A stretch of 64,000 nt of DNA from Planctomycetota bacterium (GCA_016712285.1 JADJRK010000001.1:4030001-4094000), one strand, 5' to 3'; shown: positions 42,523 through 51,869, counted from the first letter of the stretch. Notes: a model not told the origin generated them from the letters alone. Program-made: numbers and translations.

Positions 42523-45033
42523 ATGCGCGCTTTCTTGTCTGTTGCGGCCTTGGCCGTCCTGCTTTGCCTGAACCATTCCTCATCTTCTGTCGCGCAGGAA
42601 GCCGCCGAGGCGCCGGTGTTGATCCGGCTTGCCGATTGCCTGGTGTTGCCCGCAGTCGGTGCTGGGGGCCGCAGCCCCGTGCGCGTGGATGCGCTGGAGG
42701 CCTCGCTGCTGCGCGACGGGTTCAAGCCGCCCAGCGCGGGCGACAAGCTGAAGCGGCACGACGGCACCGAAGTTGCCTGGCGCGCCGCCAAAGCCGACGA
42801 CGACGGCTGGCTTGCCGGTGACGACCTCGCCGGCGGGTACGCCTGGTGGACGGTGCCGGCCAAGGCAAGCGGGATCTGGCTGTTGAAAGCGCGCGGCCAC
42901 TCCGGCGTGTACGTCAACGGCGAGTTGCGCGGCGGCGACCCATACGGCACGGGCAACCTCACGTTGCCGGTGGCGCTGGCTTCCGGCGACAACCAGCTGC
43001 TGTTCCTGATGGGCCGGGGGCGCATCCAGGCAAGCCTGGAACGTGTGCCGGCGGGCCATTCGGGCTTGTTTGTCGGCTCGGACTGGACGCTGCCTGACCT
43101 TGTCGAGGGTGACGCGTTCTCGCCCCCGCGCTTCGCGGCTTCCGTAGACATCATCAACGCGACAAGCCAGTCGCAGAGTGTGCGGCTGCTGGTCAAGGGG
43201 CTGGGCAACTCGTGGCTGAACGATCAGGGCAGCACGATTCAGCCGCTTTCAGTGCAACGGATCGGTTTTCCCATACCCGGCCCCGGTGAGCTGACGGGTG
43301 ACCAATCTTTGAGGATTGCGGTGTGCAAGGGCGACCCGCTGGAAGAGTGCGCGGCGGGCGAGTGCACAGTCCGGGTCAAGCATCGCGGGGCGCCGCGGAA
43401 GGTCACGTTCACGAGCGGGATTGACGGCAGCGTGCAGTACTACGGCTTGCTGGCTGCCAAGCCGCTTGCGGGGCAGACTGAGAAACCGGGGATTGCATTG
43501 TCCTTGCATGGCGCGTCGGTTGAAGCGATCGGGCAGGCGGCTGCGTACAGCCCCAAGAGCTGGTGCCACATCGTGTGCCCGACGAACCGGCGGCCGTTTG
43601 GTTTTGACTGGGAAGACTGGGGACGGCTTGACGCGCTGGAAGTGCTGGCGCACGCGCAGGCCACGCTTGACCACGACCCGCGCCGCATATGGCTCACGGG
43701 GCATTCGATGGGCGGCCACGGCACGTGGACGGTGGGGGCGCACTTCCCGGACAAGTTTGCGGCGATCGGGCCGAGCGCCGGCTGGCAGAGCTTCTGGACG
43801 TACGCCGGCGGGGGCGGCCACCCGGAACAGTTCAAGCTGTCGCCGATTCTTACTCGCGGCGCAAACCCAAGCCGAACGCTGTTGATGCAGCACAATTACA
43901 AGTCGCAGGGTGTATACATTCTTCATGGCGACGCCGACGACAACGTGCCGGTGAGCGAAGCACGCGGCATGCGCGACGCGTTGAAAGAGTTTCACAACGA
44001 CCTGCATTACCACGAAGAGCCCGGCGTCGGCCACTGGTGGGACCGCGGCCACGACGCGGGCGCGGATTGCCTCGACTGGGCGCCGATGTGGGACCTGTTT
44101 GCGAAGCGCCGGCTGGCGGTGCCGGGCGAAGTCATGAATATCGACTTCACGACCGTTTGCCCTGAGAATTCTGATTCGTGCTTCTGGGCCAGCATCCACA
44201 TGCAGCAAGTGCAGCTTGAGCCAAGCCGCATTCAACTATCCGCAGAACCCAACCGCGGGCGCATTTCCGGCACCACGCAAAACGTATCGCGACTGCGCCT
44301 TGACGTGGCGAAGATCTTGCAGGCCCGGGACGAAGTCATACTGACGCTGGACGGTGACGAGGAGTTAGCGGCGCCGTGGCCGAAAGATGGCGTGATGTGG
44401 CTGCAACGCGGGGGTCAAAAGTGGCAGGTAACAGAGAAGCCGTCGCCGAAGCTGAAGGGGCCGCATCGCTACGGCCTGCTGAAGAACGCCATGGCGCGCA
44501 ACGTGGTGCTGGTGTACGGCACGGGCGGCAACGCCGAAGAGAATGCCTGGATGTTCAACAAGGCACGATTTGATTCCGAGCAGTGGCTGGTGCGTGCCAA
44601 CGGCGGGTTCACGGTGCTTGCAGATACAGAATTCAAAGCCGAGAAATACCGAGATTGCGACGTGATTCTGTATGGAAACGCCGCCGTCAACTCAGGGTTC
44701 TCGCTGCTGGCGCATTCGCCTGTGAAACTTTGGCAAGGCAAGGCGGTGATCGGCGAGCGCGAGGTGACGGAGCCTGAATTAGCATTGTTGTTTTGCTACC
44801 CGCGCTCAGACAGCGACACGGCAAGCGTCTGCGTGATCGGCGGTACGGGCCTTGCGGGCATGCGGCTGACCGAGCGGCTGGCGTACTTTGTGTCGGGCGC
44901 AGCATTTCCGGACGTGATCATGTATGGGCCGGAGCTGCTTGAACTGGGCACGGGGGGTGTGCGCGCGGCGGGCTTTCTGGGCGAGGACTGGCAGGTCGCG
45001 AGCGGAGAAATTGTCTGGCGCGACGACAAATAG
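42523..45033 (+). CDS. Exported alpha/beta-hydrolase (prolyl oligopeptidase/esterase-like)
   Basis: 836 residues from the ATG preceded by GGAG; the longer frame runs into repeat copy 3. Signal peptide ends SSVA/QE. Residues about 90-210 form a galactose-binding-like beta domain (WWTVPAKASGIWLLKARGHSGVYVNGELRGGD). The hydrolase domain has the nucleophile elbow GHSMGG (Ser about 395), an acid in HGDADDNVP (about 468) and His in GVGHWWDRGHD (about 502). The remaining ~300 residues are a beta-rich region of unknown role. Likely a secreted esterase or peptidase. Confidence 0.78.
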   Translation: MRAFLSVAALAVLLCLNHSSSSVAQEAAEAPVLIRLADCLVLPAVGAGGRSPVRVDALEASLLRDGFKPPSAGDKLKRHDGTEVAWRAAKADDDGWLAGDDLAGGYAWWTVPAKASGIWLLKARGHSGVYVNGELRGGDPYGTGNLTLPVALASGDNQLLFLMGRGRIQASLERVPAGHSGLFVGSDWTLPDLVEGDAFSPPRFAASVDIINATSQSQSVRLLVKGLGNSWLNDQGSTIQPLSVQRIGFPIPGPGELTGDQSLRIAVCKGDPLEECAAGECTVRVKHRGAPRKVTFTSGIDGSVQYYGLLAAKPLAGQTEKPGIALSLHGASVEAIGQAAAYSPKSWCHIVCPTNRRPFGFDWEDWGRLDALEVLAHAQATLDHDPRRIWLTGHSMGGHGTWTVGAHFPDKFAAIGPSAGWQSFWTYAGGGGHPEQFKLSPILTRGANPSRTLLMQHNYKSQGVYILHGDADDNVPVSEARGMRDALKEFHNDLHYHEEPGVGHWWDRGHDAGADCLDWAPMWDLFAKRRLAVPGEVMNIDFTTVCPENSDSCFWASIHMQQVQLEPSRIQLSAEPNRGRISGTTQNVSRLRLDVAKILQARDEVILTLDGDEELAAPWPKDGVMWLQRGGQKWQVTEKPSPKLKGPHRYGLLKNAMARNVVLVYGTGGNAEENAWMFNKARFDSEQWLVRANGGFTVLADTEFKAEKYRDCDVILYGNAAVNSGFSLLAHSPVKLWQGKAVIGEREVTEPELALLFCYPRSDSDTASVCVIGGTGLAGMRLTERLAYFVSGAAFPDVIMYGPELLELGTGGVRAAGFLGEDWQVASGEIVWRDDK

Positions 45034-45110
45034 TTCCAGATTTGAACTTGGAATTGTGTGCATGAATGCTACATCTTCTCCCCACGCACAACTAACACTG
45101 AGGAGAAACT

Positions 45111-45827
45111 GTGGCTGGAAAACGTTCACCCGAGAATACCCTGAAGAAGCAGGCATTCATTGCCAAGCTCTTGAAAGACAAACCCGGCACAACGCTGAAT
45201 GAAGCCGGCAAGCTCGTGAAGAAAGAATTCGGCACGCAGCTCGCGTACGACAAGCAGCGCGAAGCCTATGTCGCCGCGGGCGGCAAGATTGACACCCGTC
45301 GCGGGCCCGGCAAGGGCAGCAAGCGCGGCCCCGGTCGCCCCAAGGGCAGCAAGGGCAAGCCCGGCCCGCGCAAGTATGGAAAGCGCAGCCCCGAGGCAAC
45401 GCGCGCCAAGCAAGACTTCGTGGCGGAGCTGCTGCGCAGCAACCCCGACATGAGCATGAACGAGTGCGGCAAGCGCGTGCGCACAAGGTTCGGCAGCCAG
45501 CTTGCATTTGACCGCTTGAAGCAGGCTTTCCAGGCCGCCGGCGGGAAAGTCGGCAAGCCGGGCCGCCGCGCCAAGCCGCGCCCGAAGGTGGACCGTCGCA
45601 TCGGCCGCCGCGCCGCGGACCAGGCCGCTGCCAAGATCCAGCATGTGCTGGGTGGCATGCCCAAGCACGTGGTGGTGATGCATCTCAGCAGCAGTGTTGA
45701 CACGAATGAATTCTCCACGCGCGAACAGGCTGTGACCTTTGCCCGCAGCCAGGTGCTGTCGGGTGTGCCGGTGTCGCATATCGCTTACTATCTGCGCCAG
45801 CCGCTGGAGATTTCGGTCGGCATCTAG
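45111..45827 (+). CDS. AT-hook DNA-binding protein with duplicated helical domain
   Basis: 238 residues from GTG with GAGGAG upstream. Two homologous units (about 10-60 and 95-145) share the pattern KQ-F-(I/V)-A-x-LL...N-E-(A/C)-GK-x-V...FG-(T/S)-QLA-(Y/F)-D...A-AGGK. Between them lies RGPGRPKGSKGKPGP, a Lys/Arg/Pro/Gly segment with an AT-hook core (GRPKGSK). A C-terminal region (about 160-238) with HVVVMHLSSSVDTNEFSTREQAVTFARSQVL is separate. Probably a nucleoid or regulatory DNA-binding protein. Confidence 0.65.
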   Translation: MAGKRSPENTLKKQAFIAKLLKDKPGTTLNEAGKLVKKEFGTQLAYDKQREAYVAAGGKIDTRRGPGKGSKRGPGRPKGSKGKPGPRKYGKRSPEATRAKQDFVAELLRSNPDMSMNECGKRVRTRFGSQLAFDRLKQAFQAAGGKVGKPGRRAKPRPKVDRRIGRRAADQAAAKIQHVLGGMPKHVVVMHLSSSVDTNEFSTREQAVTFARSQVLSGVPVSHIAYYLRQPLEISVGI

Positions 45828-45920
45828 TTCAACCGATTCAGGCAATGCGCGGGGTCCCGGTAGAACGGGGCCCCGCTGTTCTTATACTCCGCCGTTCGGC
45901 ACCCTACGGGCGAGGCGGCA

Positions 45921-46466
45921 TTGGGATTCTCGATTGAGCTGTTGTTCAACCCCACGCTGGAATCCCGCGTCCGCAAGATTGCCTCGGGCCTGCGCGAAGG
46001 AGACCGCAGCGGCATGATCGTCACCGACGACGTGAAAGCACGCCCGCACATCACCCTGTGCATCTGCGAACAAGCCGACGAAGGCGAACTGGAAGCCTGC
46101 GTGCGCCGCATCGCTGAAGAGACGCCCACGATCCCGATAGGGCTGGCCTCGGTGGGGGTGTTTCCCGGCGACCAGAACGTGGTGTTTCTCGCGCCCGTCG
46201 TGAACGAAGAATTGCTTGAGATGCACCGGCGGCTTCACGCGCAGGTGCACAAGTTTTCGACCACTCCATGGGTGCTGTACACGCCGGCTCGCTGGGTGCC
46301 GCACTGTACGCTGGTGACGCGCCTGCCCAAGTCTGCGTTGCCGCGCGTGGTGGATTCGATTCTGGAGCTGACGTTTCCGATCAGCGGCGAGATCGTTGAG
46401 GTGGGCGTGATGGAGTTTACCGAAGGCCGCGTGCAGCGCGTGCTGTTCACGGCCATGCTGGGTTAG
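45921..46466 (+). CDS. 2H phosphoesterase (2'-5' RNA ligase family)
   Basis: 181 residues from a TTG (no better start is available). The two catalytic H-x-T motifs are PHITL at about 43 and PHCTL at about 137, spaced as in the LigT/2'-5' RNA ligase superfamily. Members hydrolyse or form 2'-5' or cyclic phosphodiester bonds in RNA or nucleotides; the substrate here is unknown. It converges with the response-regulator gene three bases away. Confidence 0.8.
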   Translation: MGFSIELLFNPTLESRVRKIASGLREGDRSGMIVTDDVKARPHITLCICEQADEGELEACVRRIAEETPTIPIGLASVGVFPGDQNVVFLAPVVNEELLEMHRRLHAQVHKFSTTPWVLYTPARWVPHCTLVTRLPKSALPRVVDSILELTFPISGEIVEVGVMEFTEGRVQRVLFTAMLG

Positions 46467-46469
46467 CGC

Positions 46470-46907
46470 TTACGGTTTGGGTGTGCGCACAAAGTGGGCC
46501 CAGAACTGCCCCAGCGCGCTGAACAGCGCGACAAACTTTTCATACTCGGCGGGCTTGGTGATGAAGGCGTTGGCGCCGCGCGCGTAGCTGGCGGATACGT
46601 CAGAGTCGGCGGTACTGGTCGTCAGCACGGTCACCGGAATGGCTGCCAGCTTCGGTTCTGCGCGCAAAGCCTCAAGCACGCTGTGCCCGTCCATTCTCGG
46701 CATGTTCAGGTCAAGCAGAATGATGTCGGGCCGCGGCGAGCCCGCGTACTCGCCGTCGCCGCGCAGGTATTGCATTGCGGCTTCGCCGTCATCGACGACG
46801 TGCAGGTGGGCATCAAGTGTCGAGTCTTCAATGGCACGCCGCGTCAGCGCCTGCTGCACAGGGCTGTCCTCCACCAGCAAAATGGTGAACGGTCTGGTTT
46901 CAGGCAT
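46470..46907 (-). CDS. Receiver-only response regulator (Rcp1-like)
   Basis: 145 residues beginning MPETRPFTILLVEDSP. Acidic pocket ED, phospho-acceptor Asp in DIILLDLNMPRMDG, Thr in VLTTS and Lys in FITKPA are all present. It has no output domain. The YLRGDGEYAGSPRPD insertion is typical of Rcp1-type regulators that pair with PAS/phytochrome-like kinases. The start lies eight bases inside the kinase gene, so the two are co-translated partners. It may relay phosphate to another protein or act by protein interaction. Confidence 0.85.
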   Translation of the reverse strand: MPETRPFTILLVEDSPVQQALTRRAIEDSTLDAHLHVVDDGEAAMQYLRGDGEYAGSPRPDIILLDLNMPRMDGHSVLEALRAEPKLAAIPVTVLTTSTADSDVSASYARGANAFITKPAEYEKFVALFSALGQFWAHFVRTPKP

Positions 46908-48666
46908 GCTCGTTGCGCCCATCCGGGTTTCCTTGTGCTGCTTCGTCTGCCGGCAGCGTCACAGTGAAACGGCTGCCGCTGCCTTTGGTTGACTGCACGT
47001 CAATGCTGCCGCCATGCCTTTCCACAATCTTACGGCAAACCGACAGCCCGATGCCAGAGCCTTCGTACCTGCCAACGCCATGCAGGCGCTTAAAGGGCTT
47101 GAAGATCTGGCCAAAGTACTGCTCCTCAATGCCGATCCCGTTGTCCTGCACTGTGATACGCACAATCCCATCAACTTGTTCCGACGTGACATGAACCTCA
47201 GGCACCACCCCGGGCCGGCTGAATTTCAGGCCGTTCGCCACCAGGTTCTGCATCACCCGGCTGATCTGCATGGCGTCACCCCGGACCTTGGGCAGGCCGT
47301 TCCACACGATCTGGCCCCCTGTTTCGTCAAGCCGCGCCTTGAGGTCTCCCTTCACCTGCTCCATCACTGCGGCCAGATCTACCGGTTGCTGTTTCAAGTC
47401 TCGGTGGCCTGAGCGCGAGTACTCCAGAAGGTCGGTGATCAGGCGCTGCATGCGCAGGCTGGCATCGAGAATCGCCTGCATGTCTTCCAGCGCGCGCTTG
47501 GGCGGGTTCTCCCCCAGGTCGCGCTGCAGCAGGCCGCAGTAGGTGCTCATGGTGCGCAGCGGCTCCTGCAGGTCGTGGCTGGCGACGTAGTTGAACTCAT
47601 CCAGCTCAGTCACCAGCTGCTTCAGTTGAAGGTACTGCTCGCGCAGCTTCTCGGCTTGGGCGTTCTGCATTTCGTCTGCAGCGACGCGCTCGGACATGTC
47701 GCGCACAATGCAACTGCACCGGATGCTGCCTTCAATCTGGTAGGCGCTGACGGTCACCGACACCGGAAAGGATTCGCCGTTGCGCTTGCGTGCGCGGTAG
47801 ACCCGCTCGACCGGCCCGGTGCGGCGCTTGCGCGAGAAATCTACCAGGATATCCAAGTGGTCGCCGCGTTGCCCTTCAAACAACTCGGGCAACAGCAGGT
47901 CAAAATTGCGGCCGACGATCTCGTCGCTTTCCCAACCGAACAGCCGCTGCGTTGCCGGGTTCGCGGCCTGGATGATACCGCCGACCACCACGATGATGAT
48001 GGCGTCGACCGCGCCGTCCAGGATCGCCCTTGCCCGCAACTCGGCGGCGTGAACTTCGTCGGCAGCTTCCATCATTGGCGTGACGTCGGTGGCGTACAAC
48101 ATGCCTACCTCAAGGTCCGGCACGCCCCGGAAGTGGCACAGGTACCAGCGGTCGCCCCACTGCACTTCGCGTGACTCGGCGACTCCGCGGTCGATGCACT
48201 GGTCGATGTCGGCTTGCGTCAGGCCCGGCACGAGGTCAAGGATGGTCGCGACGACCAGCCGCTCACGCCCAATCAGTTCGCTGGCGGCGGGGTTGTGCTT
48301 TTCAATACTTCCCTGACGGTTAAAGCGCAGCGTGGGGCCGGGGTTGAAGAACGGAAAGAGCTCTTCAGCCAGCAGCGCCGCCTCAGCCTTTTCGCGGCGG
48401 GCGATTTCGCCGCGCAGCATCGCGCCGGTGTTTCCCGCGCGCTTGACCTCTTTCTCTACACGGGTGAGCCGCGCTGAGATCAGCCACGTCAGCCCGACAA
48501 CCAGCAGCACAAAGCCCAGCACCGTAAGCCATACGCCGTAGCCGACGCCCTCCGGCGATGCCACCGACACGCCGACGATCGCCGCAAACGCCAGCGCCCC
48601 GCCGATCGCGACGTCGAACAGGCGGCGCAGGCGTTGCTTCAAAGGGTCAATGTTCTTGTCGGTCAT
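46900..48666 (-). CDS. PAS-domain sensor histidine kinase
   Basis: 588 residues. Two transmembrane helices with almost no periplasmic loop (about 20-65), a coiled coil, a first PAS-like domain (about 100-205), a second PAS with PAC (about 210-330: VDAIIIVVVGGIIQAANPATQRLFGW), then HisKA with FNYVASHDLQEPLRTM and an HATPase with NGLKFSR, DNGIGI and GSGIGLSVCRKI. The SHDLQEPLR H-box is the phytochrome-like HK type. It phosphorylates the overlapping receiver protein. The lack of an external domain suggests an intracellular signal. Confidence 0.87.
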   Translation of the reverse strand: MTDKNIDPLKQRLRRLFDVAIGGALAFAAIVGVSVASPEGVGYGVWLTVLGFVLLVVGLTWLISARLTRVEKEVKRAGNTGAMLRGEIARREKAEAALLAEELFPFFNPGPTLRFNRQGSIEKHNPAASELIGRERLVVATILDLVPGLTQADIDQCIDRGVAESREVQWGDRWYLCHFRGVPDLEVGMLYATDVTPMMEAADEVHAAELRARAILDGAVDAIIIVVVGGIIQAANPATQRLFGWESDEIVGRNFDLLLPELFEGQRGDHLDILVDFSRKRRTGPVERVYRARKRNGESFPVSVTVSAYQIEGSIRCSCIVRDMSERVAADEMQNAQAEKLREQYLQLKQLVTELDEFNYVASHDLQEPLRTMSTYCGLLQRDLGENPPKRALEDMQAILDASLRMQRLITDLLEYSRSGHRDLKQQPVDLAAVMEQVKGDLKARLDETGGQIVWNGLPKVRGDAMQISRVMQNLVANGLKFSRPGVVPEVHVTSEQVDGIVRITVQDNGIGIEEQYFGQIFKPFKRLHGVGRYEGSGIGLSVCRKIVERHGGSIDVQSTKGSGSRFTVTLPADEAAQGNPDGRNEHA

Positions 48667-48794
48667 TCGGGCCAAGGTCCACAGTGAACCACGTCATTCG
48701 CCAGGACACAAACGTCGTTGCCCTCACGAACCTCGTGCCGGTCATTGTTCATTCGCGCCCGTCGCGGGTACACTGTCTGCCTTGCTTACCCGGG

Positions 48795-49214
48795 ATGTTT
48801 CGAATGACGATGGTGCGGTTTTCGCTTGCGAGAGTTGTGCTGGCTGACACCCAGCCGTCGCAGAAGATCGTTTTGAAAGAACAGGGCGGCGTCCGCCACT
48901 TCACCATCGAGATCGGCGAGCCTGAAGCCGTGGCCATCTACCGCCGCGCCATGAAGCGTTTTCACCCAAGGCCGCTGACCCACGACCTGCTCGACAACGT
49001 CATTGCGGGCATGGGGGGCACGGTCAAAGCGGTGGAAATCACCGACCTGAAAGACCATACCTATTACGCCAACCTGGTAATCCAGACCGCCGACGGCGAG
49101 GTGCGCGTGGACGCCCGCCCAAGCGACGCGATTGCGATACTGGTGGGCGCGAACGTTGACCTGTTCGTCGATGACGAGCGGGTGCTGGCGCCGCTGTACG
49201 GCGACACCCAATGA
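48795..49214 (+). CDS. DUF151 bifunctional nuclease family protein
   Basis: 139 residues. IVLKEQGGVRHFTIEIGEPEAVAIYRRAM, RPLTHDLLDNVI and VDARPSDAIAILVGANVDLFVDDERVL are signature segments of DUF151, a small nuclease-associated family also used as a fused domain. The start is ambiguous among three ATGs within 15 bases (48795, 48804 and 48810). It lies 13 bases upstream of the barrel protein gene, so they are probably co-transcribed. Confidence 0.85.
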   Translation: MFRMTMVRFSLARVVLADTQPSQKIVLKEQGGVRHFTIEIGEPEAVAIYRRAMKRFHPRPLTHDLLDNVIAGMGGTVKAVEITDLKDHTYYANLVIQTADGEVRVDARPSDAIAILVGANVDLFVDDERVLAPLYGDTQ

Positions 49215-49227
49215 CCGGAGGCACCGC

Positions 49228-50916
49228 ATGAGTCCACGCATGATCCTTTGCCTGCTGCTGACCTGCGCGCCATTGTGCGCCGAAGAATGGATCGACTTTC
49301 ACACGCCCACCGTCGGCCGCGGCGGCGCGGGCGTATCGTTGGCACGCGGCGCCACGGGCTCGTACTACAATGCGGCAAACGCCGCGCGCCGGCCCTGGGA
49401 AAAGGATATCACCCAGGTTGAGTTCGATATCCCGAGCCACATCACCGCGTCATTGCAGGGCACCAGCTACCGCTGGATGTTCGACACCGTCGAGCTCGCC
49501 AACGACCTGGCAGACCGCTTCGACGAGGGCGCCTTCGAATCGGGCGGCGGCGTCGATGCGGACGACATGCGCTTTGCCATGCGCGTGATTAACCGCCTCG
49601 ACAAACTCAGCAGCCTCAACGGCGACGGCCTTTACGTCGGCGCGGGTGCGGGCATTGGCGCGCGCTGGACAAACCTGTTCTTGCCCCGCGACGGCATGAG
49701 CGCCTACCTGGGCGGGTTCAACATCGCGGCGGCGTCTCCCTACGTCGATCTTGACAGCCTGCGCGGCTACCGGTTGACCGACGAAGCCGCCGCGGCCTGG
49801 GAAACGCTGATCAGTGAAGCGATTATCAATTCCGGCGGCGGTGCCCCGGCACCCAGCACACCGGGCGGCCAGCAGTTCAGCCTGGACCTGCAGGCTGCGG
49901 GCTACAGCGCCGCCACCGCCGACGCGCTGGCGGCCTGGGCCGAAGACGCCGACGTGAACTTTGACGGCAAGGCGGGCGACATCCTGCTCGACTTCCTGAT
50001 CAACACATACAACGGGACGGGCCAGAGCCTTGAAAGCGGCGCCAACCCCCTTGAGGGCAACAACTCGGGGTTCGTGATTCGCGGCCTTGCCTGGTACGAG
50101 GTCGGTTTCAGCTATGCATTCGGTCTGCCGATCATGGGCGTCTCTGACCTGCTCACGTTCGGCGCCACCATCCGGCTGATCCAGGCGTACGCCTTCAGCG
50201 AATTGCTGCGCGTCGAGGACATGGACAAGAACGGCGTGGAAGACACGCTGGCGCGGCTTGGCAACAAGGTGGCCGATGCATACCGCCTGGATGCCGACGC
50301 CGCGCGCTTCAATGTGGGCGTGGACCTTGGGCTGATCATCACGCCCTTTGACACGCTGGCGATCAGTTTTGCCGCGCGCAACATCAACGGCCCGGAGTTC
50401 CGCTGGAAGCCCAGCACAACCGGCGAGCCGTCACTGGTGCGCTTCGACCCGCAGTTTCGCCTTGGCGTTTCGTACATTGCTTTTTACGAGGCGGGGCTGC
50501 CCCTTTCGTTCGCGGTCGAAGCCGACCTGAACAAGACCGGCAGCGACATCATGCCCAACTATCACCAGCAGTTTGTGCGCGCTGCGATTGCCTTTGAGCC
50601 GGACTTCGGGCTTGCCGGCATTGGGCTTCGCCTGGGCGCGTTCAAGAACCTTGCTGATGCCAATGAGGCGATCACGTTCTCGGCTGGCCTGGGTTTCCGG
50701 TTGTGGGTGTTTACGCTGGACCTGGGTGCGCACATGGCGTTTGAGCAGCGTAATTTCGGCACCAGCAACGAGTATGAGCCGTTGCCGCAGCGCGCCGGCG
50801 CCAGCGTGCAGATTGGATTTCATCTTGAGTTCGGCGGCGGCGACCCCAAGCCCGACCCCAAGGCCAAGGCGCCCAAAGGCAAGCCGGCGCCGAGTGCCAA
50901 ACCGAAGTCAAAATAG
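49228..50916 (+). CDS. TraF-like (TraF_2) outer-membrane beta-barrel protein
   Basis: 562 residues from the ATG preceded by GGAGG. The signal peptide ends PLCA/EE. HTPTVGRGGAGVSLARGATGSYYNAANAA matches the opening of the FadL-related TraF_2 family, whose members are described as conjugal-transfer TraF but are mostly chromosomal barrels. Alternating amphipathic strands fill about 300-540 (YEVGFSYAFGLPI, FGATIRLIQAYAFSE, PLSFAVEADLNKTGSD, GAGLGFRLWVFTLDLG). The C-terminus is a Pro/Lys-rich tail. The function is unknown; transport of a hydrophobic ligand is an inference from FadL kinship. Confidence 0.7.
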   Translation: MSPRMILCLLLTCAPLCAEEWIDFHTPTVGRGGAGVSLARGATGSYYNAANAARRPWEKDITQVEFDIPSHITASLQGTSYRWMFDTVELANDLADRFDEGAFESGGGVDADDMRFAMRVINRLDKLSSLNGDGLYVGAGAGIGARWTNLFLPRDGMSAYLGGFNIAAASPYVDLDSLRGYRLTDEAAAAWETLISEAIINSGGGAPAPSTPGGQQFSLDLQAAGYSAATADALAAWAEDADVNFDGKAGDILLDFLINTYNGTGQSLESGANPLEGNNSGFVIRGLAWYEVGFSYAFGLPIMGVSDLLTFGATIRLIQAYAFSELLRVEDMDKNGVEDTLARLGNKVADAYRLDADAARFNVGVDLGLIITPFDTLAISFAARNINGPEFRWKPSTTGEPSLVRFDPQFRLGVSYIAFYEAGLPLSFAVEADLNKTGSDIMPNYHQQFVRAAIAFEPDFGLAGIGLRLGAFKNLADANEAITFSAGLGFRLWVFTLDLGAHMAFEQRNFGTSNEYEPLPQRAGASVQIGFHLEFGGGDPKPDPKAKAPKGKPAPSAKPKSK

Positions 50917-50932
50917 CGGCGCAAGAATGGAA

Positions 50933-50958
50933 CAGGCGAGGGCTGATGCCCTCGCCTG
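50933..50958. terminator. Hairpin between convergent genes
   Basis: An 11-bp stem CAGGCGAGGGC/GCCCTCGCCTG with loop TGAT sits between the barrel gene and thioredoxin. The following T content is weak, so termination may be partly dependent on other factors. Confidence 0.6.
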
Positions 50959-50978
50959 CTTCGTTGGAGTTTCTGAAA

Positions 50979-51302
50979 TCAGCCGGCGAGCTTGGCCAGC
51001 TTCTTGCGCAGGGCGTCTTCGTTCAGCAACCCGACGTGCTGGTCCACGACTTCGCCGTTCTTGAAGAAGATGAGCGTTGGCACACCCATCACCCCGAAGT
51101 TCTGCGCGATCTCGGGGCTCTTGTCGATGTCAAGTTTGGCGACGTTGATCTTGCCTTTGAACTCGGTGGCAAGCTTGTCAACGATCGGGCCAAGAACCTT
51201 GCAGGGGCCGCACCACGTGGCGGTAAAGTCCACCAGCGCTACACCCGAGGCAAGTTTTTCAAAGTTGGAGGCGTCGGCCTCAAGTGTGTCCGGTCCTGAC
51301 AT
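50979..51302 (-). CDS. trxA: Thioredoxin
   Basis: 107 residues of canonical length. The active site WCGPC is at about 30-34 (TATWCGPCK), the cis-Pro is in VMGVPTLIFF, and FKNGE follows. It reduces disulfides of cytosolic enzymes such as ribonucleotide reductase. Monocistronic: a hairpin-filled region lies upstream and a convergent terminator downstream. Confidence 0.95.
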   Translation of the reverse strand: MSGPDTLEADASNFEKLASGVALVDFTATWCGPCKVLGPIVDKLATEFKGKINVAKLDIDKSPEIAQNFGVMGVPTLIFFKNGEVVDQHVGLLNEDALRKKLAKLAG

Positions 51303-51421
51303 GGCTGTCTCCTAATGCCCCGCACAGGGCTCCATGGTCTACTTCTGCTCAAACGGAAATGGAAGGCGCATTATTCCGAACCGGGGCACCGGGGTAAAGA
51401 CATACCACGACAACGCCGTGG
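51303..51421. other. Upstream region of trxA, no gene seen
   Basis: About 120 bases with no credible frame. It should hold the thioredoxin promoter on the minus strand, but I cannot identify convincing -35/-10 elements. Confidence 0.3.
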
Positions 51422-51545
51422 TGCGGGCACCCTGCCCGCAGGCAGTAAGTGGCATCGCCTTCCAGGCGATGGCGTTGCAGGCGCTTCCAGCGCCTGTTGG
51501 CCACGGGCTGGAAGCCCGTGGAACGACATTGGCTAGAAGCCAATG
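51422..51545. repeat. Tandem array of five short hairpins with shared loop sequences
   Basis: Consecutive perfect hairpins: TGCGGGCA-CCC-TGCCCGCA (51422-51440), CATCGCC-TTCCA-GGCGATG (51453-51471), CAGGCGC-TTCCA-GCGCCTG (51478-51496), CCACGGGC-TGGAA-GCCCGTGG (51501-51521) and CATTGGC-TAGAA-GCCAATG (51527-51545). The stems differ while the 5-nt loops are TTCCA, TTCCA, its complement TGGAA, and TAGAA. No protein-coding frame is credible here. Confidence 0.8.
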
Positions 51546-51712
51546 CCACTACGACAAATTGCCACCACCCACGCCTTCGCGCTTGCGTGGTTTGTGGTGA
51601 GGGTTGTCCGGTTGAGCCCCCGGCGTCAGCTGGGGGCATTGGAATGTGCCGCAAACGACGCATGTTGCCGGTGCCGCGCCTGCCGGGGCTCTGAATTGTT
51701 ATCGCTGCGATT

Positions 51713-51789
51713 CCCGGCCTTTACTGGCCGGGCTAAATTATGCATGCCCACGAAACGCGCTGCGTTTCGCGTGCGCGTTGCTTCGCAAC
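51713..51789. repeat. Further hairpins between trxA and nadA
   Basis: CCCGGCC-TTTACT-GGCCGGG (51713-51732), CGAAACGC-GCT-GCGTTTCG (51751-51769) and a small GTTGC-TTC-GCAAC. Together with the array at 51.4 kb, almost all of the 570-base intergenic region is self-complementary. Confidence 0.6.
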
Positions 51790-51869
51790 CCTTCGGGCGC
51801 TGAACTGCCGCCACGTTGCGATTGGCGGCCGGAGCGATCCATGTCGCGCCCTTCGGGCGTATTGGTTGG

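Noticed and set aside
49228..50916. Conjugation (Tra) locus suggested by TraF-like similarity
   Set aside because: The TraF_2 family is mostly chromosomal barrels, and no other transfer gene is near.
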